NCBI GenBank assembly: GCA_965227645.1
Contig: OZ245773.1
Span: 3,596,001 to 3,660,000, forward strand
Origin: Flavimaribacter sp024343425
GTDB taxonomy: Bacteria; Pseudomonadota; Alphaproteobacteria; Rhizobiales; Rhizobiaceae
Length of the DNA stretch: 64,000 bases
Direction of reading: 5' to 3'
Notes under the pieces: generated by a model
What the model saw: only the letters and a program-made list of their open reading frames with translations
What the model was told of the DNA's origin: nothing
Database searches by the model: none
Shown: positions 8,303 through 18,547 of the stretch, piece by piece
Position numbering within the stretch: position 1 is the first letter of the stretch
How the letters are laid out: every line of letters starts with the position of its first letter
Made by a program: the position numbers and the translations under genes

Positions 8303-9091
8303 TTAACCGTCCAGCCGATCGAGAAGCCTGGCCCGCATGTCTTCGAGCGACGGCACCACGTCTTTCTCTCGGAACAGCGTGCGCACCTCGTCTTCGAAGT
8401 GCTCGACGATGATAGAGAAGACCTCTCCCTCGTGGTCCTCCTCCGCTGCTGCCATAAAAGCCTCGACCATCTCGTTCGCCAGACCGGACAGGTCGCCATC
8501 CGGGTCGAGCAGCGAGTCACAATGGCTGGCAATGAGATCCATAGTCTCGCCCCTGTCCGACAGAACGGACCAGACCTTCCCCGAGACTTCGATTTCGTAG
8601 CCGATCACATCGCCGCGGTGCGGACCGATCAGGTCGAGGGTCCGACGTGACGCGAGGGTATTCACCTCCTCGAGGACGAGCGACACGATCCCGTCTATCC
8701 AGATGCTGCCGAGGCTTCCCTCCTCGTCGCTGTCGGCGTCCTCCTCGAAGGCCTGCGCGCTAAGAAAGACGAGCGCGTGCCAGGGAAGCTTCTCGACCTC
8801 GTTCTGGATCGATGCGTGCACCACATTGTCGAATGCGCCCGACAGCGAACCGAGGCGAACGTCGTCCCAGCCAATATCGTCATCGAACGGGCCCTGCTGC
8901 AGCGACCAGCAGTATTCGTCCCACAGGTGACGGGCCGCGACATCGCCGAAGGTCTCGTTGGCCGGTTGAGCTCGCAGATCATCGATGACTGCCCCGGCGA
9001 TCTGGGCGACCTCGGCTCGGGCGAAAGCCTCCGCAGCCGACTGCAACCGCAAGAGCCCATCCTGACTGACCTCAACACGATCTTCGGCCAT
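8303..9091 (-). CDS. Acidic protein of unknown function in the defence operon, 262 residues
   Basis: I do not recognise the family. The product is strongly acidic (for example EEDADSDEEGSLG and EAFMAAAEEDHEGEV), predicted soluble and largely helical. It has no cysteine cluster, nucleotide-binding motif or nuclease motif. The start is three bases after the stop of the 84-residue gene and its stop is two bases before the HNH gene, so it is embedded in the operon. Possible roles are an inhibitor or chaperone of one of the nucleases, or a DNA mimic; these are guesses from charge and position only. Confidence 0.65.
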   Translation of the reverse strand: MAEDRVEVSQDGLLRLQSAAEAFARAEVAQIAGAVIDDLRAQPANETFGDVAARHLWDEYCWSLQQGPFDDDIGWDDVRLGSLSGAFDNVVHASIQNEVEKLPWHALVFLSAQAFEEDADSDEEGSLGSIWIDGIVSLVLEEVNTLASRRTLDLIGPHRGDVIGYEIEVSGKVWSVLSDRGETMDLIASHCDSLLDPDGDLSGLANEMVEAFMAAAEEDHEGEVFSIIVEHFEDEVRTLFREKDVVPSLEDMRARLLDRLDG

Positions 9092-9094
9092 GTT

Positions 9095-9349
9095 TCACAT
9101 CCCCATGGCCTTGAACTCGCAGTAGGCCTCCATTCGGTCCCAGGCTTCGACGACGAGGCGGCGGGTGCGGTATTCGCCGTATTGGCGGATTTCCTTTTCC
9201 TTGAGGACGCGGAAGGTTTCCGAGGGGTAGTCGGGGCCCTTCACGTCGGCGGGGTCGAGGACGTAGCGCAGCTCGTCGCGGGTCAGGCCATAGGCGCGGG
9301 CAAAGAAGGCGTCGGGCTCGGCAAAGGGCTGATCAGATTCAGATGTCAC
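9095..9349 (-). CDS. 84-residue protein resembling a methyltransferase C-terminal tail
   Basis: The sequence AYGLTRDELRYVLDPADV followed by FRVLKEKEIRQYGEYRTRRL closely follows the motif that usually ends PglX/Eco57I-like adenine methyltransferases (from established knowledge of those proteins). The big methyltransferase directly upstream ends with its own related version, LFGFSANEVGYVFDTFPIWR. This small protein therefore looks like a detached or duplicated tail module acting in trans. Its ATG overlaps the methyltransferase stop by four bases (ATGA), so both are translated together. It has no catalytic motif of its own. A split subunit or a specificity/assembly factor is likeliest. Confidence 0.7.
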   Translation of the reverse strand: MTSESDQPFAEPDAFFARAYGLTRDELRYVLDPADVKGPDYPSETFRVLKEKEIRQYGEYRTRRLVVEAWDRMEAYCEFKAMGM

Positions 9350-12300
9350 GAGATCGCCTCGGATTTCAACTTGTTCAAGAGCTCCAATGTTAGCTCTTTT
9401 TCATAGAAGCGCCCCCATTTCTCCTTGGATTTTTCGCGCCATATGGGAAACGTATCAAAAACATAGCCGACTTCATTAGCGCTGAAACCAAATAGGTCAA
9501 AATAGATCGCATCGATCCTAGCGCGGATTTCAATTCTTTGTTTCAGGTTAGTTTCGCAAGGATGTGCTCTCTCAAGTGCTCTACAAAATTCGGCCACACT
9601 CTCAGATGTGTTAGTCAGCGCTACGACGGCATCTAGCAGCTGCGCTTCATAGGGTATGACCGCAGCTCTACTAACGACAAATGATTGAAGGAGCATCGAT
9701 TTTGTAAAATTTGCCCCATAAAACTTCTGTCTGAGCAAGTAGTCATAGGGAACGGAATTGAACATTGACAGGAAGAGCGCCGATGCCACTGCATCGCCGG
9801 ATTCAATTACCACGTTGGGACATTTGTAGTTGAAAGCGGTGGGTCCTACGACACATCCGACCGCCGTTCTGAAGTTGCTTATGACATTTGTTGTGTCTCG
9901 AAATGCGAGGTTCCAATCCATGCTGATACCTCGAGCAGCAGCATTCTCTTCGAAAAATCGGCTTCTTACCCAGTATCTGGGGACAATCTCAAAGTTCCTG
10001 TCCTCCTTTTGTTCGTCGGTTGGGTTGATTGTCGCAGCTTTGATGCCAAACCGTTTTTCTGCTGGAATTCCATCGAATGTTGCGAATCTGTGGTCATATT
10101 GATGGATAAGTTTCCCCTCATAGACCGGCGCGAATTTTTCTGACGCGCTCACGAACCATGAACCGCTGAGTTTAAAGCCTTCCGCTTCCAACGACTCACG
10201 GTCCCGAAGCTCCGCTGCTTCCGAAGTCATGTGCAATCCGGTCGTGTAGCGCGCGCGCCAGTCAGACTGACCCAACGTAGGCAGAGTTTCGGCTATCCGG
10301 GTCAGGATCCGAAGATCTTCTGGGGTTTCACACTGCGGAAGTGTTCCCGTCTCGGGATTAACACGGCGGGGAAACGCGCGATCGACGGCGATAATTGACT
10401 TCCCATCAGTCAGCTGCGCTGGGTTTGTGAGACCTACAGCAAGCTGCAAGCTCGTTTCCGGTAGTTCTGGACCCATGGTGGTTAGAGAATATCGCTCATG
10501 GTATCCCACCGAAGAGAAGAGCATCTCCCAGTTCTTGAAATCAAAGACTTCTCTCAACCGTCCGCTCCTAATCAGGTAGTCGGTGAAGCCTTTCCATGTC
10601 GAACCGGTGAACATCAGCGATTTGAGGATCAAACCCGTCCAGCCAGAACTCTTCGTCAGGTGCGTCGCCAGTTCTGCGAAGAGGGGATAGAGATTTAATT
10701 CACCAACCGCTGACTGCGGGAACCTGCCGGACCCTCGGACAAAATCACCTTTTGCAGATACTTCCCTTTGTGCTGCAGACCATGCTTCGGAAAGGATCGG
10801 TGACCGCTTCAGCTCTTGTTTGATAATCTTTCTACGCTTTGCAGCGTTTGACTCTGCCACAATCTCAGGAAATGCTGCAAAGAACTCACGTTCGAGAATT
10901 GTGTATTTTTCCCATGGTGGATTACCAACTACTGCGTCGAACCCTCCCCGCTGCATCACGTCGGGGAATTCCAGCGGCCAGTGGAATGCACGGGCATTGC
11001 GGGAAGCTTTGGGCGCCTCGACCATCGCTTGTCGCATCTTCCCTTGATTTAGGGACATCCAGAGTTCTTCGGTCGTCGGCACAGTGCGGGCTGAAGCGCC
11101 CGCCGGCGCGCCGCCGACCTTCGGCAGCAGGAATGCCGACACATAAAGGTCCGCCGCAGTCTTGGCTCGCACGAATATCTGGCCCTTGCGAAGTTCCTTG
11201 AACCGCTCAGCCTTGGCGCCGATCTGCACCACGGTATCCTCTGGCAGGTCCCGGAAGCCAGTGAAATCCAGCGCCAGCGGTTTGACTTCAGGCAAAGTGA
11301 AGGTACTCGTCCCAAAGTCAAACCCGCTCGCCCCAGCCTTCGCTTCGCGATTGGCCCTTAGATAATACTTTGCTGTGTCCTTATCGTCGCCTGTCAGAGG
11401 CTTGTAAGCGGCATCGGGGATGCCTTCCTCCAGCGCCTTTAGGTCGAAGACGCCGAGCAGCGCATCGCCGCAGCGGATCTGTGCGTCGAAGAAGCCTAGG
11501 GGAAGGCCGGGGTCCACCGTCTCGATCCAAAGCGCGACCTTAGTCAGCTCCACTGCCATCGGGTTGCGGTCCACCCCGTGGATGCAGCAACGAGCGACAT
11601 CGCGGAGCGCATGGCGGAAGTCGGCAAGCGAGGGCGTACCCTCGGCGCGGATGCGGGCGAGCCGCGTGGCGATGCGGCGGGCGGCGGCCAGCAGGAAGTG
11701 GCCTGAGCCGCAAGCGGGGTCGATGACCGAGAGCTTCAGCAGCGCCTTGGCGGGATCGTCCGCCTCGGCCTCGGTCTTGTCGAGCACTGGGTCGAGCGCG
11801 GTGTCCAGCAGCGCCTGCACGAGGCTGTCGGGCGTGTAGTAGGAGCCGGTGGTCTTGCGCTGGTTGCCCTTCTGCTCGGCCGCCTCGGAGGCGAAGACAA
11901 GCGTCTTGCCGTCGTCGCCCAGCTGGGGTTGGAGTTCAAGGAGGGACTCGTAGACCGAGCCCAGTTCCTCGGTCTCCATCGCGCGCCAGTTGACGGGGAC
12001 CATGCCGGTCTTGTCGGCGAGCCAGGATAGGCGGTAGAGCGCCTCCATGAAGGCGCGGTTGCGCAGGCGGGCGGTTTCGAGGTGGGGCAGCCTGTCCTCG
12101 GCGAAGAGGCCGCCGAGAGCCGGGAGAGCGAGCGCCTCCTGCCCGTGGGCGAGCGCGCGGAAGACGATCTTGATGCCCTCGTAGCGGTCGTGATGCTTGT
12201 CCCAGGTCGCCGCGCGGTAGCACTGCTTCCGTAACGCCGCGAGGGAGTAGCCCTCGGCGTAGAGCGCGCGGGTCTCGGCCTTCGACTTCGCCGGGTGGAG

Positions 12301-13188
12301 GAGGTTCCGGTCCTCCGCGACCATCAGGAAGATCAGCCGGTAGACGAGGCGGAGGAGCTCGTTGAACCAGGTGGTGAGGTTCACCTCGCCGGAATTCAGT
12401 TTGGCGGCGAGATCGGGGTTGGCTTCGAGGAAGCCCGAGCCCAGAACCTTGAGCGCGATCTGGACCTGGTCTGCCAGGCGGTCACGCGCGGCCTCTCCCT
12501 CGCGCGAGCCAGCCTCGCGCCAACGCTCCAGCGCGCAGTCGGTTGCCGGGGTTTCGGCGGCGCCGAAGCGGGACCTGTGGATGAGGAGCCAGAGCGCGGC
12601 GAAGGACGCGATGTCCTCGGTCGAGAAGATCTGTGCGAGATCGGCTTCGATGTAGGCCGGGCGCGTCAGTGACGCGTTGTCCCGCATGAGGCGAAGGTAG
12701 GCGCCGTTGGTGACGATGCCCCAAAGCGCTTCCTCGGTGTCGTTGAGGTAGTCCTGAAGCGCGAAGGCGGGCGAGCGGGAGCGGTCGACGGACAGGGTTG
12801 GGCTACGGCGATCCAGCGTCTCGCTCGGCGGCACCACCACCACGGGAACCCGGTCGCTTGCGATCATGGCGAGCGGCACGGTGGCCGGCACCAGGTCGTC
12901 AAATCCGAAGGTCTCCTTGAAGAACGCGGCAACGAAACGGCGGGTCGCGTCCTGCGAGGGCGCCTCGAGCTTCGCAAAGGCATCGTAGTGGGATTGGCCG
13001 ACGCGGAACGCCGTCGAGATTTCCTCGCGGATCGTAAGGCCCTTGCGGACGGCGTAGTCCTCCGGTGCCTGTTCCGGAGCGTCCCGCTGGTCGATCTTCG
13101 CGATCATCGCGGGGGCGATCAGGTTGCCCTCGAGGCTGAGCGAAGGCCAAGCGGACATGTCGGAGATCGGTTTGCGCGCCATGATCAC
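9346..13188 (-). CDS. Large N6-adenine DNA methyltransferase (Eco57I/PglX/DrmMI-like)
   Basis: 1,280 residues. SAM-binding motif I is DPACGSGHF at about residue 490 and the adenine-specific catalytic motif IV is NPPW at about residue 755, giving the gamma-type order of Eco57I, PglX and DrmMI enzymes. An N-terminal ~450-residue region (with NDTEEALWGIVTNGAYLRLM) has the look of the nuclease-like/recognition arm of these proteins but no clear PD-(D/E)XK triad that I can defend. The C-terminal third should be the target-recognition region. It overlaps the SNF2 gene upstream and the 84-residue gene downstream by four bases each. The expected role is host DNA modification so that self is spared. 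The frame is intact. Confidence 0.88.
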   Translation of the reverse strand: MIMARKPISDMSAWPSLSLEGNLIAPAMIAKIDQRDAPEQAPEDYAVRKGLTIREEISTAFRVGQSHYDAFAKLEAPSQDATRRFVAAFFKETFGFDDLVPATVPLAMIASDRVPVVVVPPSETLDRRSPTLSVDRSRSPAFALQDYLNDTEEALWGIVTNGAYLRLMRDNASLTRPAYIEADLAQIFSTEDIASFAALWLLIHRSRFGAAETPATDCALERWREAGSREGEAARDRLADQVQIALKVLGSGFLEANPDLAAKLNSGEVNLTTWFNELLRLVYRLIFLMVAEDRNLLHPAKSKAETRALYAEGYSLAALRKQCYRAATWDKHHDRYEGIKIVFRALAHGQEALALPALGGLFAEDRLPHLETARLRNRAFMEALYRLSWLADKTGMVPVNWRAMETEELGSVYESLLELQPQLGDDGKTLVFASEAAEQKGNQRKTTGSYYTPDSLVQALLDTALDPVLDKTEAEADDPAKALLKLSVIDPACGSGHFLLAAARRIATRLARIRAEGTPSLADFRHALRDVARCCIHGVDRNPMAVELTKVALWIETVDPGLPLGFFDAQIRCGDALLGVFDLKALEEGIPDAAYKPLTGDDKDTAKYYLRANREAKAGASGFDFGTSTFTLPEVKPLALDFTGFRDLPEDTVVQIGAKAERFKELRKGQIFVRAKTAADLYVSAFLLPKVGGAPAGASARTVPTTEELWMSLNQGKMRQAMVEAPKASRNARAFHWPLEFPDVMQRGGFDAVVGNPPWEKYTILEREFFAAFPEIVAESNAAKRRKIIKQELKRSPILSEAWSAAQREVSAKGDFVRGSGRFPQSAVGELNLYPLFAELATHLTKSSGWTGLILKSLMFTGSTWKGFTDYLIRSGRLREVFDFKNWEMLFSSVGYHERYSLTTMGPELPETSLQLAVGLTNPAQLTDGKSIIAVDRAFPRRVNPETGTLPQCETPEDLRILTRIAETLPTLGQSDWRARYTTGLHMTSEAAELRDRESLEAEGFKLSGSWFVSASEKFAPVYEGKLIHQYDHRFATFDGIPAEKRFGIKAATINPTDEQKEDRNFEIVPRYWVRSRFFEENAAARGISMDWNLAFRDTTNVISNFRTAVGCVVGPTAFNYKCPNVVIESGDAVASALFLSMFNSVPYDYLLRQKFYGANFTKSMLLQSFVVSRAAVIPYEAQLLDAVVALTNTSESVAEFCRALERAHPCETNLKQRIEIRARIDAIYFDLFGFSANEVGYVFDTFPIWREKSKEKWGRFYEKELTLELLNKLKSEAIS

Positions 13189-15950
13189 ACCTCGCCCGGC
13201 ATGAGGACGAACAAGCCGATCACGTCGGGCGGAAGGACCGCTTCGACGCTGACGCGGGAGATGGATCCGGCCGCGGCACGCAGTCTAGCGTGATCCTCGA
13301 CGAGTTCCGCGGCCCGCTGATTGACGAAGTCCGCCAATGGCCCTGCGAGCAGGTCGGGCAATTCCGCCTTGGCAGCATTGATCATCCGATCTCGTGCGAT
13401 CGCCGCGAGGTCAGCAGTGGCGGGCGTGCTGAGCATTTCACGTACTTCTTCGCTGGTCGCCACGACGCCTTTGCCCTGGAGGGCAACCAGCGCCGCTTCT
13501 TCGGCCAGAAGCAACCGCTCCTTTCTGGCGTGGATCGTGAGCTTGTACCGGACGCGCAGGAGGGCAACGCGTGTCATCGCCGAGACCGCTGTTGTCGGCC
13601 AAGCACCGACGCGGCCAATGCCAAGGTCTGGAAGTGCCTCCTGATCCAGCGACGCCTCGACAAGGCTCTCGGCGAGCGAGGCCGTCAGGGGATGCGTTCT
13701 CGTCAAGAGTGACGTGCCCGAGGGAGCAGGCTCCGCGCTTGCGAGCCTCACGGATTTCTCGAGGCCGCGCTGTTCGAGCTTCTCCTTCAGGGTCTGTTGT
13801 AGCGCGTGAACGTGAGCGACGTAGACGTTCCGTTTCTTCTCGAGCGGGACACCGAACCGCGACATCGCGCGCTCGATGAATAGCTTCGTGTCCTCGGGTG
13901 AGCCGAGCAGGCTTCTAACCTTGTCCCACTCCGGCGCCACCTCAGCGGGCTTCATCGCGTTCTGGGCGAACCTGGCACGGGATTTCTTCTCGTTCTCGCT
14001 GGCATCGCGCCAACGCGCTTCCATGACCTTCGTGCCATCCTCGAGGCGAAGGTCAAGCGTCAGCTGTTTGCTTCCGCCACGCTTGAGCATCATTGCAGCC
14101 ATCAAGGCATCCGTGACCGGTCCGCGCTCGTCAGGCAAAGGTACTGTTACGCCAGTTGCTTTCCTGATGTCTTCGGCTTTTCGAAGAATTACGTCGAGGA
14201 CGGCACCATCGATGGCACTGTCCGGCGAGAACATCATGATCGAGCGGACCAGTTCGGCCGGTTGACCGAAGCGGTCGACCCGTCCTTCACGCTGCTGATG
14301 CCGGGTTGGATTCCACGAGAGATCGTAGTGTACGACCGTGTCAAAAAGCTGCTGCAGGTTGATGCCTTCCGATAGACAGTCGGTCGCCACCAGGATCCTT
14401 TGGGCGCCTTCTTCCCCATCTTCCAGCGCCAACTCCGCAACGCGATCGCGGCGTTCGTCCGGGGTCAACTCTCCGGTTACGGACTCGATGATGAGCTTCG
14501 GGAAGGCCTTGCGTAGACCGTCCTTCACGTGCTCGGCCGTCGCCAGATACCGGCAAAACACAACGGGATTGGCGCCGCTCTTGATCAGCGGCTTGAGCGC
14601 CCCGATAAGTGCATCAAGCTTGGGGTCCTTCACCTGTAGAAGGTTTACTGCCTGGTCCAGCAAGGTCTGGAGTGCAGGGTCATCTGAAAAGACGGTGTTG
14701 GGTTCAATATCGACTGCGTCTTCGTCATCTCCATCTTCATCGTAAATCTGTGGCTCCAGTCGGTCAGCCTCATTGGCGGCGCGGTTTCGCAGTGCGCTCA
14801 GCGCCGCTGCCGGAGAGGAACCGACGCAGCGCATCAGGGCAAGTGTTCCCCAGAAGGCCAGACGCTGATTCTTCTTTTGCTCTCCGGCTTTCGAGACGAC
14901 TGACAGGCAGTAGTCCAACACTGTCTCCTGGAACGCCAGATGGTCGGTCGAAAGACGATAAGAGTACTCGGTCGTTTCGTGTTTCGGGAACGATCGGTCC
15001 TCGTGCCAATCTCCCTCGACGAGGTCCACTCGGCGACGTTGTACAAAATGGCGCGCAAGGCGCTCTCGATATCGTGCGCTATCGAAGTCCATCGAGGCGA
15101 ACTCACTGTCGATTAACGACAGCAATCGCCCGAACGCTTCCTCGTCGCCGGAGTGCGGCGTGGCGGTGAGCATGATGATCCGCCGTTCCATGTCCTTCGC
15201 GAGTCCCTGAAGCAAATCGAAACGCTGCTGCTTGCCTTTCTGGGTGCCGACGCAAGCGTGGGCTTCGTCAACAATAACAAAGTCGGGACAAGCACGAGCG
15301 AACCCATCCCGGCGTTTTTCGGCCTTGATGTAATCGAGGCTGACAACCGTGTAGGGACACGCGTCAAAGAGGGTCTGCGCGAGTGGTAAATTGCGCTCCA
15401 GGCGAGCTGCAGAGCCCGAAGTCACAGGAACGGCATCAATGCTGAAGCGATCCTTGAGCTCGATGATCCACTGATCCACGAGGTGGGGCGGGCAAAGCAC
15501 GGAGAAGGCATCAACCTCACCGCGATCCATGAACTCGCGCAGGATCAGCCCCGCTTCGATCGTCTTGCCGATCCCTACATCGTCTGCGATCAGCATGCGG
15601 GGCACTTCAAGCCTCAGCGCCATCAGCAACGGAACGAGCTGATATGTTCGTGGCTCGAATGCTAGTTGGGCGGCAGATCGGAAAGGACCAGCACCGCGGC
15701 GAAGGGTAAGCCGCAACGCATCAGCGAGCAGCGCTGCCTTGGCCTGGACGGTGCTTCGAGCATCCTCGGGCAGATCGAACCGCGCTGCTTCAACCGATGA
15801 GATCTCAAGCGTGGGATCAAGTACAACAACATCATTCTCGTTTCCTGACAGCGGGCGAAGTGCGAGAACGCCTTGGCGTGGCGCTGGTAGCGTCACCCAC
15901 TCGCGGCCACGAACTCGAACCAAATCGCCAGGTGAGAAACTCAACACCAT
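13185..15950 (-). CDS. SNF2-family helicase, DrmD-like
   Basis: 921 residues. Superfamily 2 motifs are all present: IADDVGIGKTIEAGLI (motif I, residues 121-136), FVIVDEAHACVG (motif II), IMLTATPHSGD (motif III) and, in the second RecA domain, QQREGRVDRFGQP (motif VI). The short N-terminal barrel-like segment (GDLVRVRGREWVTLP) before the helicase core is typical of DrmD and related RapA-like helicases in class 1 DISARM. It probably translocates on double-stranded DNA and remodels it for the other components. The start is two bases after the stop of the DUF1998-type gene, and the stop overlaps the methyltransferase ATG by four bases. The frame is intact. Confidence 0.88.
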   Translation of the reverse strand: MVLSFSPGDLVRVRGREWVTLPAPRQGVLALRPLSGNENDVVVLDPTLEISSVEAARFDLPEDARSTVQAKAALLADALRLTLRRGAGPFRSAAQLAFEPRTYQLVPLLMALRLEVPRMLIADDVGIGKTIEAGLILREFMDRGEVDAFSVLCPPHLVDQWIIELKDRFSIDAVPVTSGSAARLERNLPLAQTLFDACPYTVVSLDYIKAEKRRDGFARACPDFVIVDEAHACVGTQKGKQQRFDLLQGLAKDMERRIIMLTATPHSGDEEAFGRLLSLIDSEFASMDFDSARYRERLARHFVQRRRVDLVEGDWHEDRSFPKHETTEYSYRLSTDHLAFQETVLDYCLSVVSKAGEQKKNQRLAFWGTLALMRCVGSSPAAALSALRNRAANEADRLEPQIYDEDGDDEDAVDIEPNTVFSDDPALQTLLDQAVNLLQVKDPKLDALIGALKPLIKSGANPVVFCRYLATAEHVKDGLRKAFPKLIIESVTGELTPDERRDRVAELALEDGEEGAQRILVATDCLSEGINLQQLFDTVVHYDLSWNPTRHQQREGRVDRFGQPAELVRSIMMFSPDSAIDGAVLDVILRKAEDIRKATGVTVPLPDERGPVTDALMAAMMLKRGGSKQLTLDLRLEDGTKVMEARWRDASENEKKSRARFAQNAMKPAEVAPEWDKVRSLLGSPEDTKLFIERAMSRFGVPLEKKRNVYVAHVHALQQTLKEKLEQRGLEKSVRLASAEPAPSGTSLLTRTHPLTASLAESLVEASLDQEALPDLGIGRVGAWPTTAVSAMTRVALLRVRYKLTIHARKERLLLAEEAALVALQGKGVVATSEEVREMLSTPATADLAAIARDRMINAAKAELPDLLAGPLADFVNQRAAELVEDHARLRAAAGSISRVSVEAVLPPDVIGLFVLMPGEV

Positions 15951-15952
15951 GG

Positions 15953-18463
15953 TTACCCCTTCAATAGATCAAGCAGCTGTTTTGGAACGCCGGCGTCGGG
16001 CGAAGCTGGCAGCGCGACGAGTTCCCAGCCTTTGTTGGCCGCTTCATTGGCCATCTCTGTGGCAACCGCCTGGCTGGTGGCGGCTACAAAGTGCCCTCGC
16101 CACACGAACTCCGCTTCGTTGTCGGCAAAGCTGACGCCGATGGTATCGGGGTGCGGGAGACCGGCATCATCAAAGACCTTCAGCCACGGAGACGATGTTC
16201 CACTGGGCACAACCCGTTTCTCGAGGACGGTGCGGCCGCGAGCGAGATCAATCAACAGCTGGGTAACTTCCCTGCTACTGCGGTCGATCTGCTCATGGTC
16301 CGGCTGATTGAAATATGACAGCAGACAGCGGTAGCAGCCTCTGACGCAGGCCTCGTCTGCCTTTTCAGTCAGCAGGTCGGCGTCGCCAGCAGAAATTGCT
16401 GCATCGATGTTCTCGAAATGCATGAGTTCGAGGGCAGTACGTGCAACATCGCTGATCGCATATGGATTATCCATCAGGCGCGTAAGGACGCCAGCCCCCC
16501 CCTCGGTTGCCTCGTAGGCAAGGATAGCGCGGCGATTGTCGCGAGCCGGAAGCGGCTCGCCCAGGATCTCACCTTCTTCAAGCTGGTAGACAACCTCAAT
16601 GCCTCGCAACAGCGCATGGTGAACGGTGGTAATAGTGCTCTGGCCATAGTCCTCCGGTTTCATGAATCGGAAGAGGAGCGCGTTCTTGCGATCTCTCACG
16701 ATCGGCACAATCCGAACCGGCTTGACCACGTCCGGTGGAGGGTCGGTCTCCGAATCCTCGTCGTCTGATTTAGCCCAATAGCCGGTACGGGGATCGATAT
16801 GGAAGCCGAAGACCGTCTGGTCCTTTCGGCGCTTCAAACCTTTGTTCAGACGGCTTATCTCGGCGCTGTTGGCGTATTGCAGAGCAAGCAGGGAAGTCTC
16901 TCCGCACTTGATTTCTGCGTTCGTGACTTGCAATTGATCGTCCTTCTTCGGCCACGAAAATACAGTCTGGATGTCGAAGCCCTGCCGAACGCGCTCCTCA
17001 TCGTTCGCGGTGATGCGCTCAGTGGGTGCGGCCTCCACGTTGTCGATACGGAGCGTGCGCTTGATAGGTGTTTCGCCAGCCATGTGGGCATCGCAACCAT
17101 GGCATCGCTCCACCTCTTCCTCATGGCAAGCTCCACAGTTCGCGCAGATGTATATATCCTTAGTCGCGAGCTCTGATCCGTCACCCTCGCGAACCTCTGG
17201 AGGGAGCTTTGCCTTCATAACCCTATAGGCGCGGCCTTCGTGGTAGATCAGGCTTCGTGGTCCAAACTCCGAGATTGCAAGAAAACGTGCGCGAGAAAGG
17301 AAGGAGCCTGTTTTTCCCTCGCCGGGCACAAATGCGTAGAGTGGCAGGCGGGGGAAATTATAGCCAGGCAAGAAGCCTTCGGTCGCGAGGTAACGGTAGG
17401 AATAAAAATCCGAGCCGTTAGAGGCTTTGCCTTGCTCGAGGATCGCAATCTGGTCACTGGCCTGCATTTGCGCCGCCTTGATCTTGCGGCGGTCAGCGCC
17501 TGATAGACCTGCTATCTCCGAGCGGGCGTTGGCTTCGGCCAATTGAGTACGAGCAGAATTGTAAAGCTCGCGCCAACGGTCGAACGCGCGATCAAACTCT
17601 TTCGGCGCGTTCATCGCCACATGAAGCACGAACTCTTCGGGATCATCCATCCAGACGGGTGTCGCACCTCCATCTGCAGCCAAGATCTGTTCGAGCACTC
17701 GCTGCATCGGTGAGCGCGCGCTGGACACAAGTTCTGCTTTGGAAATGCAGGTCAGGATCTCATCCTTGAGCGGATAGCGGTCGCCGCCAAGGTCGAGGAT
17801 ATCTGGGATGTCCGGTTTAAGAGCTAGGTGGCTCTCAGCGAGCCAGACCGCATGCAGGTGCGAGCGCACCAGTTCTTCGTTCGTTATGTCCAGCGCAGGC
17901 GGGCGCACGACACCCGCTACCATGTCATTGCGGCGCTCGAAAAAGTACTGGTCGTGTGGAGAGCCTGATGCGCAGTACGTCACCACGACTGCGGCCTGAC
18001 CCGACCGTCCCGCGCGACCGGCGCGCTGGGCATAATTCGCAGGTGTAGGTGGAACATTGCGAAGATACACGGCATTCAAGGCCGAAATGTCGACGCCTAG
18101 TTCCATCGTAGGTGAGCAAAACAAGGCGGGGAGAAACTGGTCGGACTCTCCGGTCGCCTTTATCTCTGTCCGATATTCTGAGGTCTTGAGGTTTTCCCGG
18201 TCATCGTCCTCGAACCTGAAACGCCATTCTCTCCACTCCCGTTGTCTTGGTGAGACCTGTGCAGTGTGTTCACGGCCCTCAAGGCCCCAGTAGGCGCTGT
18301 GACCCGACCCAAGATCATCGGCTATCGAAGCATAGAGATCGTGGAAATAAAGATTTCCTCGTTGACTATCGTCCGAGAGCGCCGACCCTGGAACTAGACG
18401 AACGGCCGAGGGTGTCAGGCGCCACCCTACCAGATCCGCATCAAGTTCAACCGGAACTACCAA
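15953..18463 (-). pseudogene. 3' part of DEAD-box/DUF1998-type helicase gene, cut by IS21
   Basis: 837 codons encoding the C-terminal half of a large helicase. It carries the second RecA domain (FCSPTMELGVDISALNAVYL, then NYAQRAGRAGRSG as motif VI), a four-cysteine zinc-knuckle-like stretch (CANCGACHEEEVERCHGC) and a DUF1998/MrfA-like C-terminus with CVRGCYRCLLSYFNQPDH. There is no proper start; the open frame begins at the IS border. Joining codon 18463 to 20970, after removal of the element and one target duplicate, restores a continuous frame. The combined protein is 1,726 residues and merges what class 1 DISARM usually carries as DrmA (helicase) and DrmB (DUF1998). Downstream genes may now depend on a promoter inside or beyond the IS. 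Confidence 0.9.
18457..18463. repeat. Target site duplication, left copy (CTACCAA)
   Basis: The 7-bp CTACCAA directly flanks the left end of the IS21 element and is repeated exactly at 20963-20969 on the other side. A duplication of this size is usual for IS21-family insertion. Confidence 0.92.
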
Positions 18464-18547
18464 TGTCGATTTTCACTGAGAACTGACCCGGTATTTTCAC
18501 CGAGAATTGACCCGCCTTATGTGTATGGAACGGCGGTTATGCCGCGG

